Notes under the pieces: generated by a model
Databases searched by the model: none
The model's input: the letters and a program-made list of their open reading frames with translations, nothing else
What the model was told of the DNA's origin: nothing
Translations under genes and position numbers: made by a program
NCBI RefSeq assembly: GCF_040939455.1
Contig: NC_134104.1
Location: 141,706,501 to 141,770,500, forward strand
From: Microcebus murinus
Lineage: Eukaryota; Chordata; Mammalia; Primates; Cheirogaleidae
Length of the DNA: 64,000 nt
Direction: 5' to 3'
Shown here: positions 46,440-57,080 of the stretch, piece by piece
How positions within the stretch are numbered: position 1 is the first letter of the stretch
How the letters are laid out: every line of letters begins with the position of its first letter

Positions 46440-47060
46440 GAGATGGTCATGTCCAGGGTTTGAGACCTGGTTGAGAGGCTTTAGAATTAGCAAACTTTTG
46501 TAGCCAGTCCCCTACAAGCACACCCTGAAATAGGGATCGGGTGGGTAATTTATTTGGGCAATGATCTCAGGCAGCACAATAAAGATGTGGAGAAGTGAAA
46601 AGGGGTAGTGGTGGGGAATGTCAATAAAGGGAGATTGACAAGCAGGTCATGCCGTGGGTTTGGGGACTCTATTTGGAGGGGCACCTTGTGAGAAACTGGG
46701 TAGGTGCACCTGGATTTTGTCCCACTGGAGGCTGAGGAAGCTGGGGTATTTAACCACCAGCTCCTGTCACATCTCTGTGTTGAGGGTGGCTCTTGGGACA
46801 TTAACTGCTTGGCACATCTGGCCTGTCCTGGGCCCAGGCTGAGCACACTCTCCAAACCAGAGGGTGCTGCATGTAATGGAAACAGTCTGCAGGTGACCTT
46901 CAAGGTGGGCTGAAAGAATGTGGGTGGGCCCTGACACTTTCTGCTACAGGAGCCACTAGAAGGAATGAGGTGTGTCATAAAAACTACTTGACTCAGGAAT
47001 GTTGGCCCTGAAATGTTGTATCCTGTAAGCCTCATTTCACTTTCCAACTTTGTTTATCCT
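46440..47060 (+). mobile_element. Possible ancient LTR or LTR-element internal repeat
   Basis: Contains AATTTATTTGGGCAATGATC, GGAGGCTGAGGAAGCTGGGG, GAGGGTGGCTCTTGGGACAT, phrases I associate with an old mammalian LTR-type repeat but cannot name. The minus strand holds the longest open frame of the window (165 residues, 47047-46550); it has no domain, is rich in Ser/Pro, and follows no gene structure, so I do not call it a gene. Confidence 0.35.
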
Positions 47061-47137
47061 TTTTGAAGGGGAGAGGAAGGGGTCGGATTATGCAAAGTGT
47101 CCTCTCTCCCACTTTTGTACTATAGTCACCTATGTCA

Positions 47138-47490
<353 letters not shown>

Positions 47491-47553
47491 CAAGAAAAGA
47501 ATGTATTAGGCTGGTTTGTGTTAATTGGGATATATGTGTGTGTAAATGTACAT

Positions 47554-47557
<4 letters not shown>

Positions 47558-47588
<31 letters not shown>
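47558..47588. repeat. (TA)n microsatellite
   Basis: About 15 TA units. Confidence 0.95.
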
Positions 47589-47589
<1 letters not shown>

Positions 47590-47590
<1 letters not shown>

Positions 47591-49407
47591 AAGGTGTGGA
47601 TATGTATGTGTTTGTATATCTTGTATATCTAAACACATATGAGTTATGTGACTTCTCAGTAAAATAATACTAACCAAAAAGAAACAGACTCATTCTGTTG
47701 ACATAGTCACACTAGGGCTCTGTGTTTTACTAGGTGATCCTGTGCCCAGTTTATTTCAGCTGAGGGCAAATAAAAAACAACAATGTTAGCTATGTCTTCT
47801 ATGTTTTATTTCTGGAGGTAGGTGTTTATTATTTTGTACTTTGAGAATATCAACTTTACTGGGGAAACTCGTTAGACAAATTTTTATTTTGGAGCCATCT
47901 CATTTCCTGGCAAAATACCTCTATCTTTTCCTATTGTCTTTAAAGGCAGGAGTCAAGAGTGCTCATTTTTTTTTTCCTGCCAAGGAGAATATCAGGCAAT
48001 TATATTAAAGGAAATGGAATACATTTTGCCTTGCCTTTCAAATCCCCTTGTGGTTTTCCTTGTTTGTAAAATGGGAATGATGCTGTCTATTTCAGAGGGT
48101 GATTGTCAATATGTAATGAGATAATGGATCTGAGAAGACTTCTAGACTCCAATGTCAGGCTGGCTTCAAGGAGAGACTAATAGCCACCGTGATTCCAGGA
48201 ACATGTAAGAACTTTGCCCAGTGGGTGTGTCGGAGCACAGGGTTAAGGCAGTAAACAACTTTACTCCTACTAACACAGTCCAAGATTACCCCTGTGAAAA
48301 GAAAGAGCTCCCTGCAAGCAATCTAAGTCCATCAACTACAAGACCAAAAACCTTGCATTACAAACAGAGAGAGAAAAATGGGTGTGGCAGGGGGTAAAAA
48401 GTGCTAGCAATGTGTTTAGAAGGCTCACTCTGCCAGAATCCATTCTTATAGCTCTCCAGTAGCACTTCACTCCATCTGCATGCTATTTTTCTATGGTAGT
48501 CATTGGTCTTCTCATTGTATTAATAGAAAAAAAAAATGTGGCATAGAGAGTAACTTGGAAAAAGCATTTGAATGCAGGTCTGTCTGACACTCAGACTCAC
48601 CCTCCTCTTTCTGCACCGTGTTGCAACTGAGAGAAAGAAGCCTTGTATTTCTACTTTAAAAAGCCTATAGTTACCATTGTTATGGTGATGCCTTATTGTC
48701 ATGGAAGCAAAAGACACAGGTGGCCTTGCTATGGGCTGAAGACCTACAAGGCCCTGATTCACATATCTGATCACATCTTGGACTACAGATTTCCTCCTGA
48801 TGCCTGATGAGGACTTGCCAGATTCCCTGCCTTCCATAATTTAGAAGATAAGAGTTATATTTCAGTCCACTGAATATCCCAAACTCCAGGAGACAGGTAG
48901 ACAGGCATTGGACTACCTGCATAGTCCATGCAAAGACCTTCCTCACCACTGGACTTCAGTGCATGTGCTTGAATGAGTGAGGGAAGCCAGCCAACTGGCC
49001 AATTTTCTCTGCTCTCTCCAGGGACTCTGAAGGACTTCCCCAGCAGCCCCTAGCTTATCTTGTGTTCTTCCAGGGACTAGAAGCAGACAACGTGGCCAGC
49101 TCTATCAGAGCATAGAAACGAGGGCAGGGTGGGTTAGAGTTTTGACTTTTCCCCTATGCACATTGTCTTTAGTAAACTTGGAAGTCTTTTCACAGACTAT
49201 CTGGTTTTATTTCTGTCTACCCTGAGTCTCCTGGCCTGAGTAACAACAACTACTAAATGACTGGTGTGAACCAGGCTTGGAAATTGGCTAGCAATAAGGG
49301 AGACCTCTATCTTTTTCTCTGGATGGTCTTAAACAGTTATTCTTGGTAGTGCAAGGACATTTCTGGGATGGGGAAAGGAAGTATTCAGAACACAGCTTTC
49401 TCTAGAG
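47590..49407. other. Mostly unique sequence
   Basis: 48060-48135 has a MIR-like phrase (TTGTTTGTAAAATGGGAATG). 48955-49255 may be the 3' part of an LTR (TTAGTAAACTTGGAAGTCTT then GAGTCTCCTGGCCTGAGTAA). No exon is recognised; short minus-strand frames near 48520-48949 lack domains. Confidence 0.35.
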
Positions 49408-49932
49408 CAGTAGTTCTCAAACTCTGGCCTGCATCAGGATCATCTGAAGCCTTGATAAAGCAAAAATGACTGGACCCCACTTCACTTTGAGGTCTGAAGT
49501 GGGGTCTGACAATTTATATTTATTTTATTTATTTGTTTATTTTTATTTCAGAATATTATGGGGGTACAGATGGTTAGGTACATATATTGCCTTTGCCCCA
49601 CCTGAGTCAGAACTTCAAGCGTGTCCATCCCCCAGATGGTGTGCACTGCACCCATCAGGTGTGTATATACCCATCCTCTCCTCCCCCTGCAACCTGCCCA
49701 ACACCTGATGAATGTTACTACTATATGTGCACATAAGTGTTGATCAGTTAATATCAATTTGATGGTGAGTACATGTGGTGCTTGTTTTTCCATTCTTGTG
49801 ATACTTCACTTAGTAGAATGGGCTCAATACATGAGTGGATTAACAAAATGTGGTACGTGACAATTTATATTTCCAGTGAGTTCCTAAGTGGCTAATGTTG
49901 CTAGTCTGGAGATTACATTTTGAACATTATTG
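49408..49932 (+). mobile_element. MER5A-type hAT element, interrupted by LINE-1
   Basis: CAGTAGTTCTCAAACTCTGG at the start, CATCAGGATCATCTGAAGCC, GGACCCCACTTCACTTTGAG, then the inserted L1, then CCAGTGAGTTCCTAAGTGGC, GCTAGTCTGGAGATTACATT, TTGAACATTATTG. This is the whole MER5A order with a 350-bp L1 in the middle. The outer flanks show only a weak duplication. Confidence 0.85.
49507..49871 (-). mobile_element. LINE-1 3' fragment with 5' inversion and target duplication
   Basis: Antisense L1 tail and 3' UTR (AATATTATGGGGGTACAGAT) run to TTAGTAGAATGGGCTC near 49823. The orientation then flips: 49829-49856, ATGAGTGGATTAACAAAATG then TGGTACG, is sense ORF2 sequence that normally lies just upstream. 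The 14-bp duplication TGACAATTTATATT flanks the whole (49507-49520 and 49858-49871), so inversion and insertion are one event, as expected of twin priming. Confidence 0.92.
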
Positions 49933-50945
49933 CTCAGTAGATATATTTCTTATGAAATCTTCTATTGTTTCCATATTCTAACCTCTTTTCATATCTGTGA
50001 TTTGCCTGAGGGAGTCAAGCAACATGGAAATGGTTCTCAAGCATTTTCTTTTACATCCAGCATTTTGTCTGGCATCTAATTTTGGCGTGCACACCTGTTG
50101 TATCTTGATGCCTTACTCAAAAACTTTAGTTCTAACATCTTGTTTACCGTAGAAAGTGGAAAACATTAATTACTGTTCAGCGATACTGTGATCATTAAAT
50201 AAGTTTGTATATGCAGAATAGAGAAGAAATATATGTTGGTGCTCTTCTCTGTGCTCACAATATCACTGCTTGCTATGAATATTTTGGGTGGAATCTGAGA
50301 ATCTGAAGACCACTGGACATGATAATTAAGGGTAACTTTTGAAAGAATTGATCCTGAAGAGGTTAGACAGATGATCAATTTCTTGGAGAAGGCAATCAGA
50401 GGATACAGAAGTAGATATTTCAGGGAAGTCTCAGTGGTATATAGCTTATGAAATAACAAACTTGATTCTGAGAAACAACTGCAAAGTTTTGAAAGTTCTT
50501 TTGCATTATGTATCCTTAACCTCCAAAAGAACTCCCAAGCGAGTCTCTTAAAGGGCCTCACTTAATGCATGCACTGCCCTCCTGTGAGCTCACAGTCTTC
50601 TCATGCAGCAGATGAGTGTAAAAGCGCTTAGCTGAGGCCCCAGCAACCATGACATGGCTTCAAGGCAGCAAGCCATCTGCAAAACATCTAGAAGGGCAAA
50701 TGTGTACCATCTTCTTTCTTTCTGGCCTCTAATTTATTGGCAGAGAAATGTTAAGTGGATTTTTTAAAGCGTCACCATATTGCAGAAACAGATTGGAGGA
50801 AGATGGATTTGGGAGAATAGAATTTGCCACAGGAGAGAATCCAGGTCCCGAAAAAGAAGGTATGTGGCTGATGCCACAACCTGTATAACCTCGTCTAGTA
50901 AAGTGAAAGCTTTTTAACTGTAAAGAGACCCACTATCAGTCACAT
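49933..50945. other. Unique sequence
   Basis: No repeat recognised. 50560-50690 is complex and could be conserved. The 131-residue minus-strand frame at 50166-50561 shows no domain. Confidence 0.4.
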
Positions 50946-50949
50946 TTCG

Positions 50950-51130
50950 TGAACAGTGGCTTTGTGCGAAATCCTGTGCTACATGCGTTTTAGGAATTGT
51001 TTCATTTAAGTTTTAACAAATGCATGAGCTAGTTGCCATTATTGTTCCAATTTTACAAGCAGGGAAATAAAAGTAATCTTTCTAAGGTTGTGCAGCTATT
51101 AAGTGGTGGAGTCGGAATTTGAAACAGTGT
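50950..51130 (-). repeat. MIR SINE, antisense
   Basis: TTTAGGAATTGTTTCATTTA, GCCATTATTGTTCCAATTTT, ACAAGCAGGGAAATAAAAGT, TGTGCAGCTATTAAGTGGTG, GAGTCGGAATTTGAAAC: antisense MIR order. Confidence 0.75.
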
Positions 51131-51230
51131 TTGGTCAGACTATAAATTGTTGAAAAACTTAAAAATGAAACCAAGCATTCTGGTTGGTTTCAGAAAAATT
51201 TATGGTTCAGAAACATTTATTAACCCCATC

Positions 51231-51618
51231 TTATGGACTGAATTGTGTTCTTCTGAATTGTGTTCTTCTCACTTTCATATGGTGAAGCCCTAATCTCCAG
51301 GGCAACTGTGTTTGGAGATAGGGCCTTTAAAGAAGCAATTAAGATTAAAGGGTCATAAAGATGGGGCTCTAATCCAATATAAGGATGTCCTTAAAAAAGG
51401 AGAAGGGACACCAGGGAATCACATACACAGAGACAAGGCCATTTGAGTTCACAACAAGAAGTTGCCCATCTGTAAACCAAGAGGAGAGGCCTAAGGATAA
51501 ACCAAACCTACCGATACCCCGGACTTCCAGCCTCCACAACAGTGAATGAATAAATTTCTGTTGTTTAAGCCAACCAATCTGTGGTATTTTATTATGGCAA
51601 CCCTAGCAAACTAATATA
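51231..51618 (+). mobile_element. MaLR LTR (MLT1A/B-like)
   Basis: TTATGGACTGAATTGTGTTC start, CATATGGTGAAGCCCTAATC, GTTTGGAGATAGGGCCTTTA, ACTTCCAGCCTCCACAACAG, AATAAATTTCTGTTGTTTAA, GTGGTATTTTATTATGGCAA. Carries an exact tandem duplication of AATTGTGTTCTTCT(G/C) at 51241-51270. No internal sequence adjacent, so solo. Confidence 0.85.
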
Positions 51619-51639
51619 TCCAGCCACCTTTATGGGTGG

Positions 51640-52040
51640 AGTATACTTTGTCATCCCTTTACTTTGAGTTTGATCATATGATATCTTTTGGTCAGTGGGA
51701 TGTTAGCAGACTTCATGTAAGTAAGTAGAGGCTTAAAAAAAGCATCTGAGTATTTAGGCTTACTGTCTTGTGCCTGTGCTAGTGCCATAAGAAAGTCATG
51801 CTCTACCTAGCTGGTCCAAGGCCGATGAAAGATCCTTGAAGTAGAGTCTTGCAGCTTGAAGCAGAGGCACTTAGCTAAACCCAGTCTAAGTCAGGGAACC
51901 CCCAGATGCAGTAGTTTGAAGCCAAGCCACCCCAAATGGCCCCAATACCCATGATAGTAAATGATCGTCTTCTTAAGCTCCTGAATTTTGGGGTGTTTTG
52001 TTACACAGCATTACTGTGGCAATGGCTAACTGATACATTA
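51640..52040 (+). mobile_element. MaLR LTR (older MLT1-type)
   Basis: TTTTGGTCAGTGGGATGTTA, GCAGACTTCATGTAAGTAAG, TTTTGGGGTGTTTTGTTACA, GCAATGGCTAACTGATACAT: MLT1 body and 3' terminus. Directly follows another MaLR LTR on the same strand but of a different subtype, so they are not a pair from one provirus. Confidence 0.75.
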
Positions 52041-52256
52041 ATCAAAGCCCAGAATAAGAAACTTTGCAAATTTCCTGCAAAATAATTTATCTGTCCATTC
52101 ATTGGGGTTAGGGATAAAAGAGTATATGGAGAGAAGTGGTAGCTCTAATAATTCTTCCAACAATTCAAATTAGGAGGAGAAGAAGATGCTACATTTCCTG
52201 ACACATATAAATAAAGTGGACTTGAACTATTGTTTCTACCTCTTCCAGGACAGTAT

Positions 52257-52297
52257 TTGAGAGAGAGAGAGACGGGGGGCAGGGGGAGGCAGAGGGG

Positions 52298-52365
<68 letters not shown>

Positions 52366-52376
52366 CACACAGAGAG
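52257..52376. repeat. (GA)n tract with G-runs
   Basis: Pure-purine GA repeat of about 70 bp preceded by G-runs of 6, 5, 2 and 7 (52274-52300). The G-runs could fold as a G-quadruplex and the GA tract as a triplex. The serine/leucine frame on the other strand is an artefact. Confidence 0.95.
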
Positions 52377-52424
52377 AAAATGGTCTTTTTAGACTCAGTT
52401 ATGCTGCTAAATTCAAATATATTG

Positions 52425-52540
52425 ACTTTGTCAGTTACTAGTTGTGGATGACCTGGCACAAGTTATGAAACCTCATTAACCTTCAATTTTTCTATCTGTA
52501 AAATGGGGATGCTAACCATAGTATCCTACCCTCCCACATG
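52425..52540 (+). repeat. MIR SINE fragment
   Basis: CAGTTACTAGTTGTGGATGA, CACAAGTTATGAAACCTCAT, TCTATCTGTAAAATGGGGAT follow the MIR core. Confidence 0.7.
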
Positions 52541-52879
52541 GGCCCTGTCTCCCCAGTTGCAGAAGTCTGACATAGAGTGTGTGCTGCTGCCTCATGGTCA
52601 AGCACTCATGAAGGAGAAGGGGTAACGTAGGAAACACAAACCTTTAGGGAATTGTTCTGATATCTAGGTTTGTGGAGGGAGCTATTTAGCTTAGAGGGAC
52701 TAGCACAGCAGGATGAAGCTGCTTCTCTTACTGCCCTACACTGGTTGAAAAGTCTTAAATACGAAGTATGTAGCCTGAGGGGGAAGGTGTGGAATCCCAG
52801 GCAGAGCTGGGAGAGCCCATCTAGGTATTACAGAGTGTAGGAGTTTTTCAACCTTGAATGACATATAAGCTTTAGCTCC

Positions 52880-53105
52880 ACAAGTTGGGATCTTAAGGGT
52901 TCAAATTCCAAGCTCCAGAATTTTCCTGTCCTGTGATCTGGGACAATTTACTTAGCCTGTCTCTTTATTTGTAGAAAGAGGGTAATACTAACGTGCCCCT
53001 TATAGTGTAAACATTTCTGTGATTATGAAAATCACATTAAATTAAAGGTATTGTAAGGCCCTTAGTACAGCATCAAGCTGCAGATGAGCACTCACAAATA
53101 TAACC
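52880..53105 (+). repeat. MIR SINE
   Basis: GGGTTCAAATTCCAAGCTCC, CTGTGATCTGGGACAATTTA, CTTAGCCTGTCTCTTTATTT, AAGAGGGTAATACTAACGTG, GGCCCTTAGTACAGCATC: MIR in order. Confidence 0.75.
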
Positions 53106-53109
53106 GTGA

Positions 53110-53225
53110 AATATTTAATTTATCTACTCCAGGCCCTTTCTTTTGCAGATAAGTAAACTGAGGTTCCCTGAGGCAAGCTGACCTTCCCAAAGTCACAGGT
53201 CTGTAAGTGTCAAAACTAAGACTAG
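53110..53225 (-). repeat. MIR SINE fragment, antisense
   Basis: GCAGATAAGTAAACTGAGGT, CTGACCTTCCCAAAGTCACA, GGTCTGTAAGTGTCAAAAC are the antisense MIR core. Confidence 0.65.
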
Positions 53226-53739
53226 ACAGGAGAAAATCTTTTCAAGTGATGGATGTGTAAAGAAGAGGCATTCCCACCTGTTCAGCTTCTAAGCTGAATA
53301 TGTAGTCTGGAGGCCCAGGAGAGAAGGATAGAATTATACATTCTCAGTATTGAAAGTGATCCAGCACCTAGCCTGCCATTGTTGCAAAAATAGTCTCTAC
53401 AGTTTCTTTTGGTAGATTGTTAATCTGTTATAACAGTACTGGGGACAGGAAGCTCATCACCTAGTGTGTCAGCACATTCCATCTTCAACAGCTTGTTGGG
53501 AAGGTTTTCCTTATATTGAGCCTTAATATAACTTACACTTCTGGAACCACACAGAATGAATGAATGAATTAAGTGATTTTTTTTTTTACAGCAGAGCCTT
53601 TGAATATTTGAAGGTAGCTCTTGTGTCTTCATGCTGCCACTGACTCTTCCATCCACTCATTCATTCAGCAAGCGTGTGTTGAACAGTATCAGGATTCTTT
53701 GAATAGCAATACATGAAAAACTCAACTTAAACTGACCTC

Positions 53740-54050
53740 AGCAATTCATTCATTCATTAATTCATCTATTCGAAAAATTTTTATTGAGCTCATCTCCTGT
53801 TTCAGACACTGTTCTAGATGCCGAGGACAGAGCAGTAAACAAAATAGAGTCTCTACCCACAAGGAGCTTGCATTCTAGCATGTGAAGTTTGACTATGAAT
53901 GAATGAAGAAATAAATAATTAAGTATGCTTATCTCAATAAATATATAATAATTCAGGTGATAAACATTATGGATCAGATTAAGCATAACAAAGGGCAAAA
54001 AGAATTCTAAAGAGCGGGAATGTGAGATAACTTCAATGAACACTTCACAG
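53740..54050. repeat. Ancient unnamed mammalian interspersed repeat
   Basis: CATTCATTCATT leads into TTTATTGAGCTCATCTCCTG, GACACTGTTCTAGATGCCGA, GGACAGAGCAGTAAACAAAA, CACAAGGAGCTTGCATTCTA, then AATAAATAATTAAGTATGC and GGTGATAAACATTATGGATC. This 'body-weight-like' order (spread, peak, carried) is common in mammals; I cannot name it. Traces recur near 12160, 17920, 45450, 46280, 54490 and 61570. Confidence 0.55.
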
Positions 54051-54699
54051 GCAGGGCCCAATTCAGCTCTCTACCTTACTTTATCTGTGATTCTTTCAGT
54101 ACTGCTTTCTGCTAAACTGGCTTCCCTTAGGGTAGCAATTGGGCTGCTGGACCAATGAAATTACATAGCCCTGTAGATTAGGGCTATGTGACTTCTCATT
54201 TATATTTAGGAGATTGGGCATTAATTTGTTCAGCAAGTCAACAGAAGTTCTAGGCTTCACTTCGATAGAACTAGCCCTGAACTATAAGTCCAGGGGAATA
54301 TCACTTACTTTGGTATATTCCAATATGAATTTTTAGAGGATGTGCCTACTTCTAACGTTAGAAGTGTGTTCAATGTCACCCAAAGCATATGACTGCCATG
54401 AGACAAAGGAGTATGGACTGACTCTGTGTTGGGGAGGCAATGATAGCAGCATCCACTACAAATACTATGTTTAGTCACTCAGGGCTTATAAGATAAATAG
54501 AAGATGATTCCTGACCTTCAGGAGGTCAAAGCTTAAGAGAGAGACACTGATCAATAGATAGATAATTCTGCAACAGGGATAACAACTCAAGCTCAGGATA
54601 ATCATTAGCTTCATGGTGGGGGTTTGGGAATAGCGGTCTTACAAGGCTCATTCTAAAATAGTCAATGTCCCAGATGTCCATGTTCATAGCCTGGCTGTT
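54051..54699. other. Unique sequence
   Basis: 54480-54600 has the ancient-repeat phrase (ATTCCTGACCTTCAGGAGGT). No gene. Confidence 0.4.
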
Positions 54700-55262
54700 T
54701 GTTCCCTCTTCAGTAACAAACCTACTTATGGATTTTAAGGTACTCTCTCACTTTGGAGGAGTATATTTCTTTTTTATTTTTTTTTATTTTAGCATATTAT
54801 GGGGGTACAAGTGTTAAGGTTACATATATTGCCTATGCCCCCCTCCCCCCTCGAGTAAGAGCTTCAAGCATGTCCATTCCCCAAACGTTGCACATCTTAC
54901 TTGTTGTGGTTGTATATACCCATCCCTTGCTCCCCCTGGAGGAGTATATTTCTTTACCTCACGTGTCTTGCTTTAACCAATGGGATATCAGTAGACCTGA
55001 GTCAGCAAAGGCTGGAAATATGCCTACACCTTTGGGCTTCTTCCTGCACTCTGCCCTCACCTCAAGAATAATGCCTGGGTTAGCCTGCTTGTCACAGGGG
55101 AGAGAAGAGAAACAAGTGGAGCAGAGTCACTTGGCTCAGCCAGCCTAATGGAGCCCTTCCTCAACCAGCTGACCTTAGTCAACCTCCAGATGCATAAGCT
55201 AAATACATGCTTATTTGGGATCCCCTGAGGTGTTGTAGTTGTTTGGTCTGCAGCATTAGTTA
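54700..55262 (+). mobile_element. MLT1-type MaLR LTR interrupted by LINE-1
   Basis: After the insertion: TTTAACCAATGGGATATCAG, GACCTGAGTCAGCAAAGGCT, GCCAGCCTAATGGAGCCCTT, ATAAGCTAAATACATGCTTA, TGAGGTGTTGTAGTTGTTTG, CTGCAGCATTAGTTAGATTA: MLT1-like body and 3' end. The 5' part precedes the L1 at 54754. Confidence 0.65.
54754..54955 (-). mobile_element. Very short LINE-1 3' fragment with 19-bp target duplication
   Basis: Antisense: T-rich tail, TTAGCATATTATGGGGGTAC, CCCCCCTCCCCCCTCGAGTA, ending at CCCATCCCTTGCTCCCCC. About 164 bp of 3' UTR only. Exact 19-bp flanks TGGAGGAGTATATTTCTTT (54754-54772 and 54937-54955) imply a fairly recent event. It sits inside an MLT1 LTR. Confidence 0.95.
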
Positions 55263-55290
55263 GATTATAGATACAGGCTTGAAAGGCTCG

Positions 55291-55384
55291 AAGAACAGTC
55301 TTTTTTTTTCTGAGCATAACTTTTTTAATATAGTTTTTCAATGCTTGAAAAAAAACCTATGATGTAATTTAAAGAACAGTCTTT
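55291..55384 (-). pseudogene. Mini-retrocopy of an mRNA 3' end
   Basis: A 68-bp insert (55304-55371) lies between exact 13-bp copies of AAGAACAGTCTTT (55291-55303 and 55372-55384). On the minus strand it ends AATATAGT.. then ATTAAAAAAGTTATGCTCAG followed by a run of A: an ATTAAA polyadenylation signal about 14 nt before the A-tail. That combination is the signature of an L1-mobilised, severely 5'-truncated cellular mRNA. The source gene is not recognisable from 60 bases of 3' UTR. Confidence 0.7.
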
Positions 55385-55764
55385 AATGAGATAGATAATG
55401 TTTCAAATTATTTTAACTTCCATCTAACATAACAAAAGGAGGTCAGTAGACTTGGTTGTAGACGACAGAAGACTGGTAGACAATTCAGTGCAAATGAGAG
55501 AGAGACATGGAGAAAATACCACTCTTTCTAGTCCTGGAAGATGTGACAACAACAAGGGTGATGGAAATGGGGCTACAGGAATCACACGGCCAGAGCAGTA
55601 GATGGGACAGAGTTGGCACCCCTGAATCACCTTTGGCTCCCCAGAGGCCTGGACAGAACTCAGGGGATTGGATGTGTCAAGAGAAGGGACTTGCCATGGG
55701 GAGGGGACTCTGTGGGGAAAGGCAAGTTGACCCTACTGTAAGTGTGGATTTAGATGTGGCAGAG
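55385..55764. other. Unique sequence
   Basis: No repeat recognised. Overlapping frames on both strands (55424-55827) have no domain. Confidence 0.4.
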
Positions 55765-56205
55765 ACTTTGAATATTATGGGGGTACAAATGTTTTTGGTT
55801 TCATGTGTTGATTTTGTTATGCTTTAGTAAGGGTTATAAGTGTGCCCACCACCCAGATAGTGTTCATTGTACCCTTTAGGTGGACTTTTCCCCATCCCTC
55901 TTCCCCCTTGCTTGATTTCTGCTGACTTTTATTTCCCTGTATGCAAATGTGTGCTCATCGGTTAGATCCAATTTAATAGTTAGCACATGTGGTGTTTGTT
56001 TTTCCATTCTTTAGATACATCACTTAGGATAATGGTCTCCAGTTCCATCCAAATTGTTGCAAAAGGCCCTAATCAACCCTTCTTCATGGCTGCATGGTAT
56101 TCCACGGTATACTTATACCACATTTTGTTGTTAATCCACTCATGAATTGATATGCACTTGGGCTGATTTCACATCTTTGCAATTATGAATTGCAGCACAT
56201 TCTCT
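55765..56205 (-). mobile_element. LINE-1 (older subfamily) 3' fragment, antisense
   Basis: AATATTATGGGGGTACAAAT, TTCATTGTACCCTTTAGGTG, GCACATGTGGTGTTTGTTTT, ATAATGGTCTCCAGTTCCAT, CCACTCATGAATTGATATGC. Same layout as the L1 at 28429, hence an older 3' UTR than the short young copies. Its own tail is absent and no duplication is found. Confidence 0.85.
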
Positions 56206-56970
56206 TGACTCTTATGTTCAGAATACAACCAGGATCAAAGCATTTCTTACTAGCTCCATAACTTCTCTACTTGCCTGTTAGTCCGAGTCACAACTATCTC
56301 TCACTTGGACTGTTTTAATAGTCTCCTAAATGGCTTCCCTGCTTCTACCCTGCCTCCCTATTCTCCATCTAGTAGCCCGAATGATCCATAGAAAACACCG
56401 AGGTGTAGTCATATCACTTCTATGCCCAATGCTGTCCAATGGATCCCCATGATTTGCAGTAAACCCACCATCCTCACCATGCTCTACAAAGCCTTCCATC
56501 ATCTGACAACCTGTCTACTTCCCAAACTTATCTGTCACCTTTACCCCCATTCTATCTACTTCAGTCATTCTGACTTTTTTGGGCTTCCTTCTCACCATTC
56601 CTTAAACATGACAAACACAGTGGAGCCTCAGGGCTTTTGCTCTTGTTTCTTCTTTATGGAATGCCCTTTCCACAGACATCGTGTGGCTCCCTCACTCTCT
56701 TCCTACAGATCCTCAGAGAGAGGTCTTCCCTGACCAGCTTTACTCTACTCCCACCATACTTTGTTCTTTGTATTCTGTATTATTTTTTTCTTCAGAGCAC
56801 TCACCATCGCTGACATAGCTTGATTTTTGTTTATTCTCCCTCTAAAATGTAATCTCTGTGAATGCAGAGACTTTGTGTTTTGATGTTATTTATTTGTTTT
56901 GTTTTGTCTTCAGTGCCAAAAACATTGCCTGGCTTGCATAGGATTCAACAAATATTTGCTGAATGTGGCT
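56206..56970 (+). mobile_element. LINE-2 3' end, well preserved
   Basis: TCTCACTTGGACTGTTTTAA, GTCTCCTAAATGGCTTCCCT, AATGATCCATAGAAAACACC, ACAAAGCCTTCCATCATCTG, TTTATGGAATGCCCTTTCCA, GGTCTTCCCTGACCAGC, AATGTAATCTCTGTGAATGC, CAACAAATATTTGCTGAATG: the L2 3' region in full order. The 56422-56733 open frame overlaps the L2 ORF2 C-terminus region. Confidence 0.85.
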
Positions 56971-57080
56971 CAGAGAGTTTAAGCAACTTTTCCAGGGTCA
57001 CACAGTTAGTAAACAGTGAAACGAAGATTTGGACCCAAGCCCTGCTGTTACTGAGGCCTAGACTATGTCCTTTATAATTA
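56968..57080 (-). repeat. MIR SINE fragment, antisense
   Basis: CTCAGAGAGTTTAAGCAACT, CCAGGGTCACACAGTTAGTA, AACAGTGAAACGAAGATTTG: antisense MIR core directly abutting the L2 end. Confidence 0.7.

Noticed and set aside
46550..47047. 165-codon open frame on the minus strand, the longest non-repetitive one
   Set aside because: No recognisable domain, Ser/Pro-rich composition, overlapping frames on the other strand, and the DNA resembles a degenerate LTR-type repeat.
51231..52040. A MaLR provirus with paired LTRs
   Set aside because: The two LTRs are different subtypes and nothing internal lies between them.
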